DNA of 64,000 nt from Hyphomicrobiales bacterium (GCA_017305635.1 JAFKKF010000006.1:62001-126000); one strand, 5' to 3'. Shown: positions 39,201 through 49,370, counted from the stretch's first letter. A program made the numbers and translations. The notes: generated from the sequence alone by a model not told the origin.

Positions 39201-39279
39201 CTGACACATGCCGGAAACGCGCCGAGGTCTATCCTCAACCGTCGCGCGAGACCGAATCGCGCATCCATGGGAGAGAAAG

Positions 39280-39498
39280 ATGGGCCTTCGTATTGCGCTT
39301 CTTGCCTTCGCCGTCGGCAGCATCGCGGCGGGACCGGTGCTTGCCGACGAGATGAGCGACCTGAAGACCTACTGCAAGGCCGACATCGAAAGGCTGTGCA
39401 AGAACTCGCCGCTCGACCAGATCAAGAGCTGCCTGAAGAAGCACGAGAAGGAAATGAGCGTCGGCTGCGCCCAGGCGCTGAAGAAGCTGAAGGGCTGA
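39280..39498 (+). CDS. Small secreted cysteine-rich-repeat protein
   Basis: 72 residues from the ATG at 39280, with GGGAGAGAAAG upstream. A signal peptide (MGLRIALLAFAVGSIAAGPVLA) precedes about 50 mature residues with four Cys spaced as in the Cys-rich GLG1-type repeat: YCKADIERLCKN, then IKSCLKKHEKEMSVGCAQAL. Two disulfides are likely in the periplasm. Such one-repeat proteins are common in alphaproteobacteria; their role is unknown. It is divergent from ahcY and is followed directly by a dispersed palindrome. Confidence 0.8.
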   Translation: MGLRIALLAFAVGSIAAGPVLADEMSDLKTYCKADIERLCKNSPLDQIKSCLKKHEKEMSVGCAQALKKLKG

Positions 39499-39537
39499 AC
39501 GGAAAAGCGCTTCGCACTTTTCCCGGAAGCGCTCCGG
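39499..39537. repeat. Dispersed palindromic repeat, copy 2
   Basis: It starts directly at the stop of the Cys-rich gene: ACGGAAAAGCGCTTCGCAC, then TTTTCCCGGAAGCGCTCC. The first half folds with arms GGAAAAG and CTTTTCC. It matches copies at 19.2 and 43.6 kb. It could double as the terminator of the small gene. Confidence 0.8.
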
Positions 39538-39560
39538 CTGCCGCCCTCACCCGGCGGCAG

Positions 39561-39854
39561 CTACTCGCCCTCGCCGAAGCGTGAGGCGACGAGCTCGGAC
39601 AGCGCTTCGATCGCCGCCTGTGCCTCGCGCCCCGTCGCGGCGATCCGGATGGTCGAGCCGATGCCGGCGGCGAGCATCATCAGGCCCATGATCGAGGTGC
39701 CGCCGACGGTGCTCGAATCCTTCGAGACGGTGATGTCGGCGTCGAAGCGCTCGGCGCATTGCACGAAGCGCGCCGAAGCGCGCGCGTGCAGGCCCTTCTT
39801 GTTGCAGATGAGGAGATCCCGGGAGAGCGCGGCCGACCCGCCGGGTTCGCTCAT
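39561..39854 (-). CDS. ptsH: HPr-family phosphocarrier protein
   Basis: 97 residues. The phosphorylated His is H23 in NKKGLHARASARF, followed by the regulatory Ser region TSIMGLMMLAAGIGS. In Rhizobiales this HPr belongs to the nitrogen-type or regulatory PTS and not to sugar import. Its start overlaps the EIIA stop by four bases (ATGA), and hprK for its Ser site lies upstream in the same cluster. Confidence 0.93.
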   Translation of the reverse strand: MSEPGGSAALSRDLLICNKKGLHARASARFVQCAERFDADITVSKDSSTVGGTSIMGLMMLAAGIGSTIRIAATGREAQAAIEALSELVASRFGEGE

Positions 39855-40252
39855 TTTCCGTGGAGCACCTGGCTCGCGACGTTGATGTATTTGCGGCCGG
39901 CGTCCTGGGCGGCGGCGATCGCCTCGCCGAGGGGCTTCTCGTCGCGGACGCTGGCGAGCTTGATGAGCATGGGCAGGTTGGCGCCGGCAATGACCTCGAC
40001 CTTGCCGGCATCCATGACGGAGATGGCAAGGTTGGATGGCGTGCCGCCGAACATGTCGGTGAGCACGATCACGCCGGAGCCGTCGCAGACGCGATTGACC
40101 GCGTCGAGGATGTCCTGGCGGCGATGCTCGGCATCGTCATCGGGTCCGATGGAGACGGCTTCGATCTGCTTCTGCGGGCCGACCACGTGCTCGAGGGCAG
40201 CGCGAAACTCCATGGCAAGGCGGCCATGGGTCACGAGGACCAGTCCGATCAT
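39851..40252 (-). CDS. PTS EIIA component, mannose type
   Basis: 133 residues from the ATG at 40252; a GTG one codon earlier is also in frame. The active-site His is H9 in GLVLVTHGRLAMEFRAALEH. GVIVLTDMFGGTPSNLAISVM and VIAGANLPMLIKLAS are typical of EIIA(Man). No EIIB or EIIC gene is in the window, so it is probably a regulatory phospho-acceptor, fed by HPr. It lies between hprK and the HPr gene. Confidence 0.93.
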   Translation of the reverse strand: MIGLVLVTHGRLAMEFRAALEHVVGPQKQIEAVSIGPDDDAEHRRQDILDAVNRVCDGSGVIVLTDMFGGTPSNLAISVMDAGKVEVIAGANLPMLIKLASVRDEKPLGEAIAAAQDAGRKYINVASQVLHGK

Positions 40253-40399
40253 CACAACAGTTTCCCGGTCTATCCCCGATGGACGCGCCGTGTCGTCTTC
40301 GCCGCCTCAGAAGCAACCCGGCCTTTGTTTAAGCGCGGCATCTTGACCAATCGATTCCGCAACGCAAGAGAAAAGAAGAAAGCCTTTCCAGACAGCCCC

Positions 40400-40846
40400 T
40401 TAAGTCCTTGCCGCGACAAGACGTTCGAGGGCGATCCGGATGCGGAGAGCCTCGTCATGCGTGCCGACGGGGAGGATCAGGCGGGGAAGATCGAGGTCGA
40501 GGAGGGTCACCCGCTCCTCTTCCGGCCCGGGCAGGCGCGGGCATTCGGCGAGCGGCTTGAGGTCGACGACCAGGTCGATCGGTGCCGGCGAAACGTGCGG
40601 ATAGCGGATGAGACCCTGGCCGCGCACCTCGAGGAGACCGGCGAGGACGTCGGGCACGGCGGCGACGAGACGTCTCCCCTCGCGGGACAGGATCACGCGG
40701 TCGTCGGCGACGAGGCGCGCTTCCGGATCGGCGGCGAGAAGGTGGAGGATGAGGGCGGACTTGCCGCTTCCCGAGACGCCGCGGACGAGGATGCCGTGGC
40801 CGCCGAAGCGCACGGCACCGGCATGGACCGTCTCCGCCGGGCTCAT
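40400..40846 (-). CDS. hprK: HPr kinase/phosphorylase, short alphaproteobacterial form
   Basis: 148 residues, about half of the Gram-positive enzyme: the N-terminal domain is missing. The P-loop is RGVSGSGKSALILHLL (about residues 22-37), then LVADDRVILSREG and VRGQGLIRYPHV, with the signature for the K/P loop. It phosphorylates a Ser on HPr. Its start overlaps the chvG stop (ATGA), which ties PTS control to the ChvG-ChvI two-component system. Confidence 0.92.
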   Translation of the reverse strand: MSPAETVHAGAVRFGGHGILVRGVSGSGKSALILHLLAADPEARLVADDRVILSREGRRLVAAVPDVLAGLLEVRGQGLIRYPHVSPAPIDLVVDLKPLAECPRLPGPEEERVTLLDLDLPRLILPVGTHDEALRIRIALERLVAART

Positions 40847-42615
40847 GCTCCTGGAAGCTGGACGGTGAAGCGGGCGCCGAGGATGACCGGCGGGTCGCCC
40901 GGTCCCTTGCCCGGCTTGATGCGGTTCTCGGCGAAGATGCGGCCGCGATGGGCGTCGACGATCTGCTTGGTGATCGACAGGCCGAGGCCGGAATTCTGGC
41001 CGAAGGATTCGCCGTCCGGACGGTCGGTGTAGAAGCGCTCGAAGATGCGCTCGAACTGGTCGGCGCGAATGCCCGGCCCTTCATCCTCGACGGTGACCTC
41101 GACGCCATCCTCGAGCGGATGCGCGGCGACGCGCACGCGGCCACCGGGTGGCGAGAAGGAGCGCGCATTATCGAGGAGGTTGTTGATCACCTGGCCGAGG
41201 CGGCTGTCATGGCCGGGCACGACATAGGCGCCGGGCTCGGCACGGGCAATGTCGAGGACGATCTTCGGGCCGTCGGCGGGCGTCGTCTCGCGGGCGATGC
41301 CGACGACGGTCGTCAGCAACTGCCGGAGATCGACAGGCAGAAGATCCTGCCGGCCGAGCTCGGCATCGAGACGCGAGGCGTCGGAAATGTCGGTGATCAG
41401 GCGGTTCAGGCGCCTGATGTCGTGCTGGATGATCCCGGTGAGGCGGGCCTTCGCCTCTTCCGTACGGGCGAGCGGCAGCGTCTCGACGGCGCTGCGGAGC
41501 GACGTCAGCGGATTCTTCAGCTCGTGCGACACGTCGGCGGCGAAGCTCTCGATCGCCTCGATGCGGGTATAGAGTGCCGAAGTCATGTCGCGGAGCGCCT
41601 GGCTCAAGTGCCCGATCTCGTCGCGGCGGTGCGTGTAGTCGGGAATCTCGGGGCGCGAGCGCACGCCGTGGCGGACGCGTTCGGCGGCATAGGCGAGGCG
41701 GCGGAGCGGCGTCGCGATGGTGAAGGCGAGGAGGATCGAGAGGAGGATCGTCACGCCCGAGGCGACGACGAAGACGCGCACGATGGCGAGGCGCTCGGCA
41801 TGGACGATGGCATCGATGTCGCCGCCCTGGGTCGAGAGGAGCAGCACGCCATGGATGACGCGGTAGCGCTGGATGGGCACCGCCACCGAGACGATCAGCT
41901 CGCCCTTCTCGTTGACGCGGACGATCGAGGTCGACGAGCCGCCGAGGGCCTGGGTGACCTCCGGATAGCCCTTGCCATTGGCCCCGCCGAGCTCCTTGTA
42001 GCGCGGCAGCTCGGCGCTCTGGAGCCAGAGGTTGATCGAGCGCCAGACGCGGTCGAAGAGCGAAGGCTCCTCGCTCGCCGCCGGCATGTCGTAGCGGAGG
42101 ATCTGGCCGCGCGAATAGAGCGAGAGCGAATCGATGATCAGCGTGCCGTCGCGGTCGTAGATGCGGGCGCGCGTCTTGGTCGGCGAGATGAGGCGGCGGA
42201 GGATCGGCGCCACCTTCTCGGGGTTGATGGCGAATTCGTAGGAATCGAACTCCTCGCTCTGCGGCGCGAAGGTCTGCGCCGGCTTCAGGTCGAGGAGCTT
42301 GTCCGGATCGATGGTGATCGAGTTGGGGTCCGAGGTCGCCGAGGCCGCGATGGCGCTGGCGATGATCTCGCCCTGGGTAAGCAGGCTCTCGACGCGAGCG
42401 TCGATGAGGCCTTTCCGGAACTGGTTGAGATAGAGGATGCCGGAGACGAGGAGGACAAGCGCGGCAAGGTTGAGGATGATGATGCGCCGCGTCAGGCTCG
42501 AGAAGACGTTGACCCCGCGGAACCTGCCGAACCAGCCGGCCGCACGGCGCTCGGCCGTGCGCGTCTCCGACGCGGCGGCTTCGGCGGCGTGATGCTCTTC
42601 AACTCCGGCAGTCAT
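40843..42615 (-). CDS. chvG: Sensor histidine kinase ChvG
   Basis: 590 residues. After a cytoplasmic start (about 40 residues) come a transmembrane helix (IIILNLAALVLLVSGILYL), a periplasmic domain of about 220 residues and a second helix (IVRVFVVASGVTILLSILLAFTI), then HAMP. The phospho-acceptor His is in FAADVSHELKNPLTSLRSAVE; the ATP domain has NLLDNARSFSPPGG, VEDEGPGI and GLGLSITKQIVDAHRG. In Rhizobiales ChvG senses acid and, with periplasmic ExoR, controls the switch to host-associated life, succinoglycan and motility. Confidence 0.94.
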   Translation of the reverse strand: MTAGVEEHHAAEAAASETRTAERRAAGWFGRFRGVNVFSSLTRRIIILNLAALVLLVSGILYLNQFRKGLIDARVESLLTQGEIIASAIAASATSDPNSITIDPDKLLDLKPAQTFAPQSEEFDSYEFAINPEKVAPILRRLISPTKTRARIYDRDGTLIIDSLSLYSRGQILRYDMPAASEEPSLFDRVWRSINLWLQSAELPRYKELGGANGKGYPEVTQALGGSSTSIVRVNEKGELIVSVAVPIQRYRVIHGVLLLSTQGGDIDAIVHAERLAIVRVFVVASGVTILLSILLAFTIATPLRRLAYAAERVRHGVRSRPEIPDYTHRRDEIGHLSQALRDMTSALYTRIEAIESFAADVSHELKNPLTSLRSAVETLPLARTEEAKARLTGIIQHDIRRLNRLITDISDASRLDAELGRQDLLPVDLRQLLTTVVGIARETTPADGPKIVLDIARAEPGAYVVPGHDSRLGQVINNLLDNARSFSPPGGRVRVAAHPLEDGVEVTVEDEGPGIRADQFERIFERFYTDRPDGESFGQNSGLGLSITKQIVDAHRGRIFAENRIKPGKGPGDPPVILGARFTVQLPGA

Positions 42616-42632
42616 GCGGGACGACCTTGCGG

Positions 42633-43355
42633 TCAGACCTCCTTGAAGCGGTAGCCGACGCCATAGAGCGTTTCGATCATGTCGAAGTCGGGGTCGACGA
42701 CCTTGAATTTCTTCCGCAGCCGCTTGATGTGGCTGTCGATGGTGCGGTCGTCGACATAGACCTGATCGTCATAGGCGGCGTCCATCAGCGCGTTGCGGCT
42801 CTTGACCACGCCCGGACGGTGGGCGAGCGCGTAGAGGATGAGGAACTCGGTGACGGTGAGCGTCACCGGCAGGCCGTTCCAGGTACAGGTATGGCGCTCC
42901 TGGTCCATGGAAAGGGCGCCGCGATCGAGCACGCGGGCGACGGCATCGGCGCCCTTCTTGGCCGGATCGGCCGAGGCTGCGGCGGGGTCGCGCGGCTGGA
43001 AGCGGCGGAGCACCGCCTTGACGCGCTCGACCAGGAGGCGCTGCGAGAAGGGCTTCTTGATGAAATCGTCGGCGCCCATCTTGAGGCCGAAGAGCTCGTC
43101 GATCTCGTCATCCTTGGAGGTGAGGAAGATGACCGGCAGGTCGGTCTTCTGGCGGAGCCGGCGGAGCAGCTCCATGCCGTCCATGCGCGGCATCTTGATG
43201 TCGAGAATGGCGAGATCCGGCACGGCGGCCTGGAGGCCGTCGAGGGCCGAGGCGCCGTCGGTATAGGTCTGCACCCGGTAGCCTTCGGATTCGAGGGCGA
43301 TGGACACCGAAGCGAGGATATTGCGATCGTCATCAACCAGAGCGATCGTCGGCAT
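42633..43355 (-). CDS. chvI: Response regulator ChvI
   Basis: 240 residues from the ATG at 43355. The receiver domain has acidic DDD (residues 8-10), phospho-acceptor Asp in [14 protein letters not shown], and Lys in DDFIKKPFS. The OmpR-type winged helix follows: [48 protein letters not shown]. It activates envelope and acid-stress genes after phosphorylation by ChvG, whose gene begins 17 bases downstream. In many relatives pckA is divergent from chvI; here a HugZ-like gene holds that position. Confidence 0.95.
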   Translation of the reverse strand: MPTIALVDDDRNILASVSIALESEGYRVQTYTDGASALDGLQAAVPDLAILDIKMPRMDGMELLRRLRQKTDLPVIFLTSKDDEIDELFGLKMGADDFIKKPFSQRLLVERVKAVLRRFQPRDPAAASADPAKKGADAVARVLDRGALSMDQERHTCTWNGLPVTLTVTEFLILYALAHRPGVVKSRNALMDAAYDDQVYVDDRTIDSHIKRLRKKFKVVDPDFDMIETLYGVGYRFKEV

Positions 43356-43557
43356 TCGGCAAATCTCCAGTTTCCATAAAGGGTTGGCGCTCTTCGGGCG
43401 GCCCGCGGGGCGCTGTCTGGCTTCGCGGCCAAGTGCGCGCAAATTGTGGCAGGGACCTTACCGGATTCGCATGAAAAGAGCCAATTCCGCCATTTCCGTC
43501 GCCACCGACGGGGTGGCAGCCGTCCCGGGGCGCCTCACGAAACCGCCCGGATTGCCT

Positions 43558-43596
43558 GGAGCCGATCATCGTTTCAAGTAATCGATGATCGGCTCC
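43558..43596. repeat. Isolated 14-bp perfect inverted repeat
   Basis: Arms GGAGCCGATCATCG and CGATGATCGGCTCC flank an 11-base loop TTTCAAGTAAT. It lies between divergent genes and has no T-run on either side, so it is not a terminator. Confidence 0.75.
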
Positions 43597-43622
43597 CGGT
43601 TATTGATCTGTCGCTCTTCCGG

Positions 43623-43658
43623 ACGGAAAAGCGCTTCGCACTTCTCCTGGAAACGCTT
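43623..43658. repeat. Dispersed palindromic repeat, copy 3
   Basis: It reads ACGGAAAAGCGCTTCGCAC, then TTCTCCTGGAAACGCTT. The first 19 bases are identical to copy 2 (39.5 kb); copy 1 lies at 19.2 kb. Confidence 0.8.
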
Positions 43659-43721
43659 TACAGATGGTGCCGCGATCCAGCCGCCGCCAATCGCACCTAC
43701 TCCTTTTCGCGGTATCCAGAG

Positions 43722-44477
43722 ATGACAAATCAAGACATGTTCTCGCCCGGCGCGGCGGCATGCCGGATTCTGCGCCTTGCCGACACCGGTTCGCTCGCCA
43801 CGCTCAACGCCGACGGCACCCCTTTCGCCTCCTTGGTGACGGTCGCCACGACCCATGTAGGGGAGCCGACGCTCCTCATATCGAAGCTCGCCGTCCATAC
43901 GCAGAACCTCGACCGGGACGGACGGGCCTCGCTCCTCCTCATCGCGCCGGGCGGCGAGGGCGGCGACCCGCTCGCCGGTGCCCGGCTCTCGCTCACCGGC
44001 TCGGTGACCGGCCCGGAGGAGGACCCGGCGCTCCGCCGGCGCTTCCTCGCCCGCCACCCGGAGGCGGCCAGCTATTCGGGCTTCCCCGATTTCAGCTTCC
44101 GCCGCTTCGTGCCGGCGGGCGCCCACCTCGTCGCCGGCTTCGGGCGGATCGTCGACCTGAAGCCGGCCGATTTCCTCACCGACATGACCGGCGCCGAGCC
44201 GCTCTTTGCCGGCGAGGAGGGGGCGGTGAAGCACATGAACGAGGACCATGCCGATGCGATCGCGCTCTATGCGACGCAACTCCTCGGCCAGCCGGCGGCG
44301 GACTGGCGGATGACCGGGCTCGACCCGGAAGGCGCGGACCTGAAGGCGGGGGCGCTGCGCGCGCGCCTCGAATTCCCGAGCCCGGCCCGTTCACCCGGCG
44401 ACATCCGGCGCAACCTGGTCGAGCTCGCCGGCGAGGCCCGCAAGCGGCTCGCGGCGGCAACGCCTGCGGCCTCCTGA
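43722..44477 (+). CDS. HugZ-like pyridoxamine-5'-phosphate-oxidase-fold protein
   Basis: 251 residues from the ATG at 43722, where family similarity begins. The N-terminal split-barrel flavin-type fold reads TGSLATLNADGTPFASLVTVATTHVGEPTLLISKLAVHTQNLDRDGRASLLL and RLSLTGSV. The C-terminal DUF2470 domain has FAGEEGAVKHMNEDHADAIALYA. This two-domain arrangement is that of HugZ proteins, which bind or degrade haem in other bacteria. No haem uptake gene is close by, so the role is inferred. It converges with pnp. Confidence 0.87.
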   Translation: MTNQDMFSPGAAACRILRLADTGSLATLNADGTPFASLVTVATTHVGEPTLLISKLAVHTQNLDRDGRASLLLIAPGGEGGDPLAGARLSLTGSVTGPEEDPALRRRFLARHPEAASYSGFPDFSFRRFVPAGAHLVAGFGRIVDLKPADFLTDMTGAEPLFAGEEGAVKHMNEDHADAIALYATQLLGQPAADWRMTGLDPEGADLKAGALRARLEFPSPARSPGDIRRNLVELAGEARKRLAAATPAAS

Positions 44478-44480
44478 GAG

Positions 44481-44522
44481 GCGAAAAGAAGAGCGCCGCG
44501 TCGGTTGAACCGACGCGGCGCT
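44481..44522 (-). terminator. Terminator of pnp
   Basis: A perfect 13- to 15-bp stem, AGCGCCGCGTCGG and CCGACGCGGCGCT around TTGAA, has CTTCTTTTCG on its minus-strand 3' side. It lies between the converging HugZ-like gene and pnp. Confidence 0.9.
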
Positions 44523-44572
44523 GAACGTGTCTCCGGACGGGACGGGCCGTGGCCCTCCCGCTCGCGAGGAGG

Positions 44573-46714
<2,142 letters not shown>

Positions 46715-46863
46715 GGTTCATCCTTTCATGCGGCACGGGGCGGCGCCGAAGACGAGCCATGGACAAGACGGCAGGAAGCTCTCCCGATGGCGTGCGAGAC
46801 GCGCACGGCGCGAGGAAAAGCGTCCGACGATCCTGCCATGGCTCCTTTTGGCGGCCCCTGATG

Positions 46864-46888
46864 GCGCGGCGACCCCATGCCGCCGCGC
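46864..46888 (-). other. rpsO-pnp intergenic hairpin
   Basis: Arms GCGCGGCG and CGCCGCGC enclose a nine-base loop, 13 bases after the rpsO stop. In E. coli the rpsO-pnp spacer carries a terminator and RNase III sites; this may be the equivalent. There is no strong U-run. Confidence 0.5.
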
Positions 46889-46900
46889 GGGGCAGTTGCC

Positions 46901-47170
46901 TCAGCGACGAAGGCCGAGGCGTTCGATGAGCTTGCGGTAACGCTCCGCGTCGGTCTTCTCGAGATAGTCGAGAAGGCTGCGGCGCTGGCTCACCAGCTTG
47001 AGAAGGCCACGGCGGGAATGATTGTCCTTCCCGTGGCTCTTGAAGTGCTCGGTCAGGTTGGCGATGCGCTCGGAGAGGATCGCGACCTGAACCTCGGGCG
47101 AGCCGGTATCGTTGGCGCCCGTGGCGTATTCCTTGATCAGTTCCTGCTTGCGGGCAGCGGCGATCGACAT
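46901..47170 (-). CDS. rpsO: 30S ribosomal protein S15
   Basis: 89 residues, the standard length. It has [82 protein letters not shown], matched segment by segment to S15 from the N-terminal helix to the C-terminal LIERLGLRR. It binds 16S rRNA helices 20-22. It begins after a long spacer following truB. Confidence 0.98.
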   Translation of the reverse strand: MSIAAARKQELIKEYATGANDTGSPEVQVAILSERIANLTEHFKSHGKDNHSRRGLLKLVSQRRSLLDYLEKTDAERYRKLIERLGLRR

Positions 47171-47344
47171 CGGTTACTCCTCATGGATCGGGATATGACG
47201 GGTTCCTGCCGGTCAAAAGGCCGGTGCCGGGATGTCGTCCAGCACGGTCGGGAACGGAGGAAGCGGCCGGGGCGAGCCCCAGCTGACGCGCGCGGAATAT
47301 GGCTGAAAGCCGGGGAAAAGGCCAGAGAAATGCGGAAGGGCGCA

Positions 47345-47375
47345 AGGCATTGATTCTTAATATAAACTTCAAGGG
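47345..47375 (-). promoter_or_regulatory. Possible rpsO-pnp promoter region
   Basis: An AT-rich segment (TTAATATAAACTT on the plus strand) in a GC-rich spacer, about 180 bases before the rpsO start. On the minus strand it reads TTGAAG then TATATTAAG; spacing of -35 and -10 is not ideal. Confidence 0.3.
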
Positions 47376-47383
47376 AGACGTGG

Positions 47384-47406
47384 ATGGCCGGCACAAGGCC
47401 GGCCAT
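47384..47406. repeat. Alphaproteobacterial ATGGCCGGC palindrome
   Basis: A perfect 9-bp inverted repeat (ATGGCCGGC and GCCGGCCAT, loop ACAAG), followed on the minus strand by ATCCACGTC. This is the well-known dispersed repeat whose false translation reads VMAGLVPAIHV in many alphaproteobacterial genomes. Confidence 0.75.
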
Positions 47407-47447
47407 AACGATCGGAGGGTTGGCCGGCAAGTTGGCCAATCACCTCC

Positions 47448-48368
47448 CTAGCCCTGGAACACACGGCGCGGGTGGAACTCGCCGCGCTCGACCTCGCCGA
47501 TGGCGACGGATTCGCCGGCATGGGTGACGTGGATGGTGCCCGCCGGCGGGGCGTCGCGGCCGCGGATGAGCACGGACTGGCCGCGGCGGAGACGGGCGGC
47601 GTCGTTGCCGTTCAGCGCGATCTCGGGGAGCTCGGCGAGGCCGAAGCCGAGGGGCTTCAGGAAATGGTCGAGGGCGTCAGGCTCGGCCGAAGCCTCGCGG
47701 GCGGCGAGGAGGTCGTCGAGCCTGACCAGCGTCGCCGGATCGAAGGGCCCGACGGTCAACCGGCGGAGCGCGACGACATGGCCGCGGCAGCCGAGGGCCC
47801 GGCCGAGGTCGCGGGCGATGGCGCGCACATAGGTGCCCTTGCCGCACTCGGCCTCGAAGACGGCGTGGTCGCGATCGGGCATGTCGGTGAGCACGAGGCG
47901 ATGGATCGAGACCGGCCGCTCCTCGAGGATCACCTCCTCGCCCTCGCGGGCAAGGTCATAGGCGCGGTTGCCGTCGACCTTGATCGCCGAATAGGCAGGC
48001 GGGCGCTGCATGATCTCGCCGGTGAAGGCGGGCAGCGCGGCCTCGATCGCGGCGCGCTCGGGACGGGCGTCGGAGGTGGCGACGGGCTTGCCGTCGGCAT
48101 CGTCGGTATCGGTCTCGACGCCCCATTGCACCGTGAAGCGGTAGACCTTCCGCCCGTCCTGGACATAGGGGACGGTCTTGGTCGCCTCGCCGAGCGCGAT
48201 CGGCAGCGCCCCGGAAGCGAGCGGGTCGAGCGTGCCGGCATGGCCCGCCTTCTGCGCATCGAACAGGCGCTTGACGATGGCGACGGCCTGGGTCGAGGTG
48301 GTTCCGACCGCCTTGTCGAGGCACAGCCAGCCGGAGATCTCGCGGCCCTTCTTCCTGCGGTTTGCCAT
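47448..48368 (-). CDS. truB: tRNA pseudouridine(55) synthase
   Basis: 306 residues from the ATG at 48368. It makes pseudouridine 55 in the T-loop of tRNAs. The catalytic Asp is D48 in AGHAGTLDPLASGALPIALGEATK. GWLCLDKAVGTTSTQAV at the start, QRPPAYSAIKVDGNRAYDLAREG and GTYVRAIARDLGRALGCRGHVVALRR are diagnostic. It lies 13 bases after rbfA. Confidence 0.96.
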   Translation of the reverse strand: MANRRKKGREISGWLCLDKAVGTTSTQAVAIVKRLFDAQKAGHAGTLDPLASGALPIALGEATKTVPYVQDGRKVYRFTVQWGVETDTDDADGKPVATSDARPERAAIEAALPAFTGEIMQRPPAYSAIKVDGNRAYDLAREGEEVILEERPVSIHRLVLTDMPDRDHAVFEAECGKGTYVRAIARDLGRALGCRGHVVALRRLTVGPFDPATLVRLDDLLAAREASAEPDALDHFLKPLGFGLAELPEIALNGNDAARLRRGQSVLIRGRDAPPAGTIHVTHAGESVAIGEVERGEFHPRRVFQG

Positions 48369-48381
48369 TTTCCCTGAAGTC

Positions 48382-48792
48382 TCAGTCCTGGTCGGTATCG
48401 CGGCGGATGCCCGGCGCCTTGAGGAGGTTGTCGATCCTGTCGCCCTCGTCGAAGGAGGTGTCGAGGCGGAAGCGGAGGTCCGGCGCATAGCGGAGCGAGA
48501 CGCGGTGGGCGATCTCGCCGCGCAGGAAACGCGCATTGCGCTCGAAGGCCTCGACCAGCGCGTCGTTGCCCCTGCCGCCGAGCGAGACGACGAAGACGGT
48601 GGCGGTGCGGAGGTCCGGCGTCATGCGCACTTCCGGCACGGTGACCACCAGCCCGTCGAAGGCGGGATCATGGATGAGGCCGTGGGTGAGGATATCGGAG
48701 AGGGCGTGGCGGATGAGCTCGCCGACGCGGAGCGCGCGCTGCGAGGGCGGCGCCCCGGCGGGACTGGAAACGGGACGGCTCCTGCGGCTCAT
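48382..48792 (-). CDS. rbfA: Ribosome-binding factor A
   Basis: 136 residues. It helps mature the 16S rRNA 5' end. The KH-like fold is seen in RALRVGELIRHALSDILTHG, VVTVPEVRMTPDLRTATVFV and RFLRGEIAHRVSLRYAPDLRFRLDTSFDEGDRIDNLL. A proline- and arginine-rich start of about 18 residues is extra. Its start overlaps the stop of the YcxB-like gene (ATGA). Confidence 0.95.
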   Translation of the reverse strand: MSRRSRPVSSPAGAPPSQRALRVGELIRHALSDILTHGLIHDPAFDGLVVTVPEVRMTPDLRTATVFVVSLGGRGNDALVEAFERNARFLRGEIAHRVSLRYAPDLRFRLDTSFDEGDRIDNLLKAPGIRRDTDQD

Positions 48793-49370
48793 GACGCGAC
48801 TCCGGCGATGACACCCGCAGCTTCTGCCTCCTCGCGGGCAAGACGCTCCTCGGCGGCGAGCGCAAAGACGGCCGCCTCCGCCCGGCTGGCAAAGGCGGCG
48901 AGCGGGATCGCGAGAGGCGGACGGTCCGCGAAGGCGATGGCGACGTGGGTTTCGTACATGGTGACGGCGAAAACCTTTGCCCAGGGCTGGACGGGATTCT
49001 TCTCCGGATCCGCCGGCCCGGGTGCGTCGGCAACCAGGATTCCCCCGTCGTCCATCGTCACGAATGTCGGCCTGGCGTCGCGGGCCATGCGGCCGGCGCG
49101 GAAATCACGCAGCCGACGTCCGAGCCAGATCACGATCCCCGACCAGGCGAGCACGATGAGGCCGACCACCGCGATCTCGCCGAAGGGCGGCGACCAGGCG
49201 AGCAGGGCAGCAACCGCCGGGCTCGTCTCGCCGAGGATGCCGACGACCGCGCCGAGGAACACGATGCTGGCAACGAAAGCGATCCCGGCCAGCCGCGACG
49301 TCGGCCGCGTGGCGAGCGCCGCCGCGAACTCGGCCGGCCCCGGCGTGTAGGTGAGGTGGAACGGGGTCAT
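48789..49370 (-). CDS. YcxB-like membrane protein
   Basis: 193 residues from the ATG at 49370. Two transmembrane helices (about residues 28-50 and 64-84) precede a cytoplasmic domain with FVTMDDGGILVAD, then PWAKVFAVTMYETHVAIAF and IPLAAFASRAEAAVFA, the pattern of YcxB-type C-terminal domains. Its function is unknown. It is unusual to find it between infB and rbfA, genes that normally adjoin. It is coupled to rbfA by an ATGA overlap, so it may affect rbfA translation. Confidence 0.75.
   Translation of the reverse strand: MTPFHLTYTPGPAEFAAALATRPTSRLAGIAFVASIVFLGAVVGILGETSPAVAALLAWSPPFGEIAVVGLIVLAWSGIVIWLGRRLRDFRAGRMARDARPTFVTMDDGGILVADAPGPADPEKNPVQPWAKVFAVTMYETHVAIAFADRPPLAIPLAAFASRAEAAVFALAAEERLAREEAEAAGVIAGVAS

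Larger units (their letters stand above)
43356..43721. other. Divergent intergenic region upstream of chvI
   Basis: 366 bases without a gene I can support. It contains a 14-bp perfect inverted repeat (43558-43596), the third copy of the dispersed palindrome (43623-43658) and presumably the promoters of chvI and the HugZ-like gene. A longer frame joins the HugZ-like gene here, but its N-terminal part has no family resemblance. Confidence 0.6.

Noticed and set aside
43446-43721. N-terminal extension of the HugZ-like gene
   Set aside because: The added 92 residues are Arg-rich, cover two palindromes and do not resemble the family; the ATG at 43722 fits.
47137-47439. 100-codon minus-strand frame in the truB-rpsO spacer
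   Set aside because: Its start reads VMAGLVPAIHV, the false translation of a known dispersed palindrome, and its end runs over the rpsO start.
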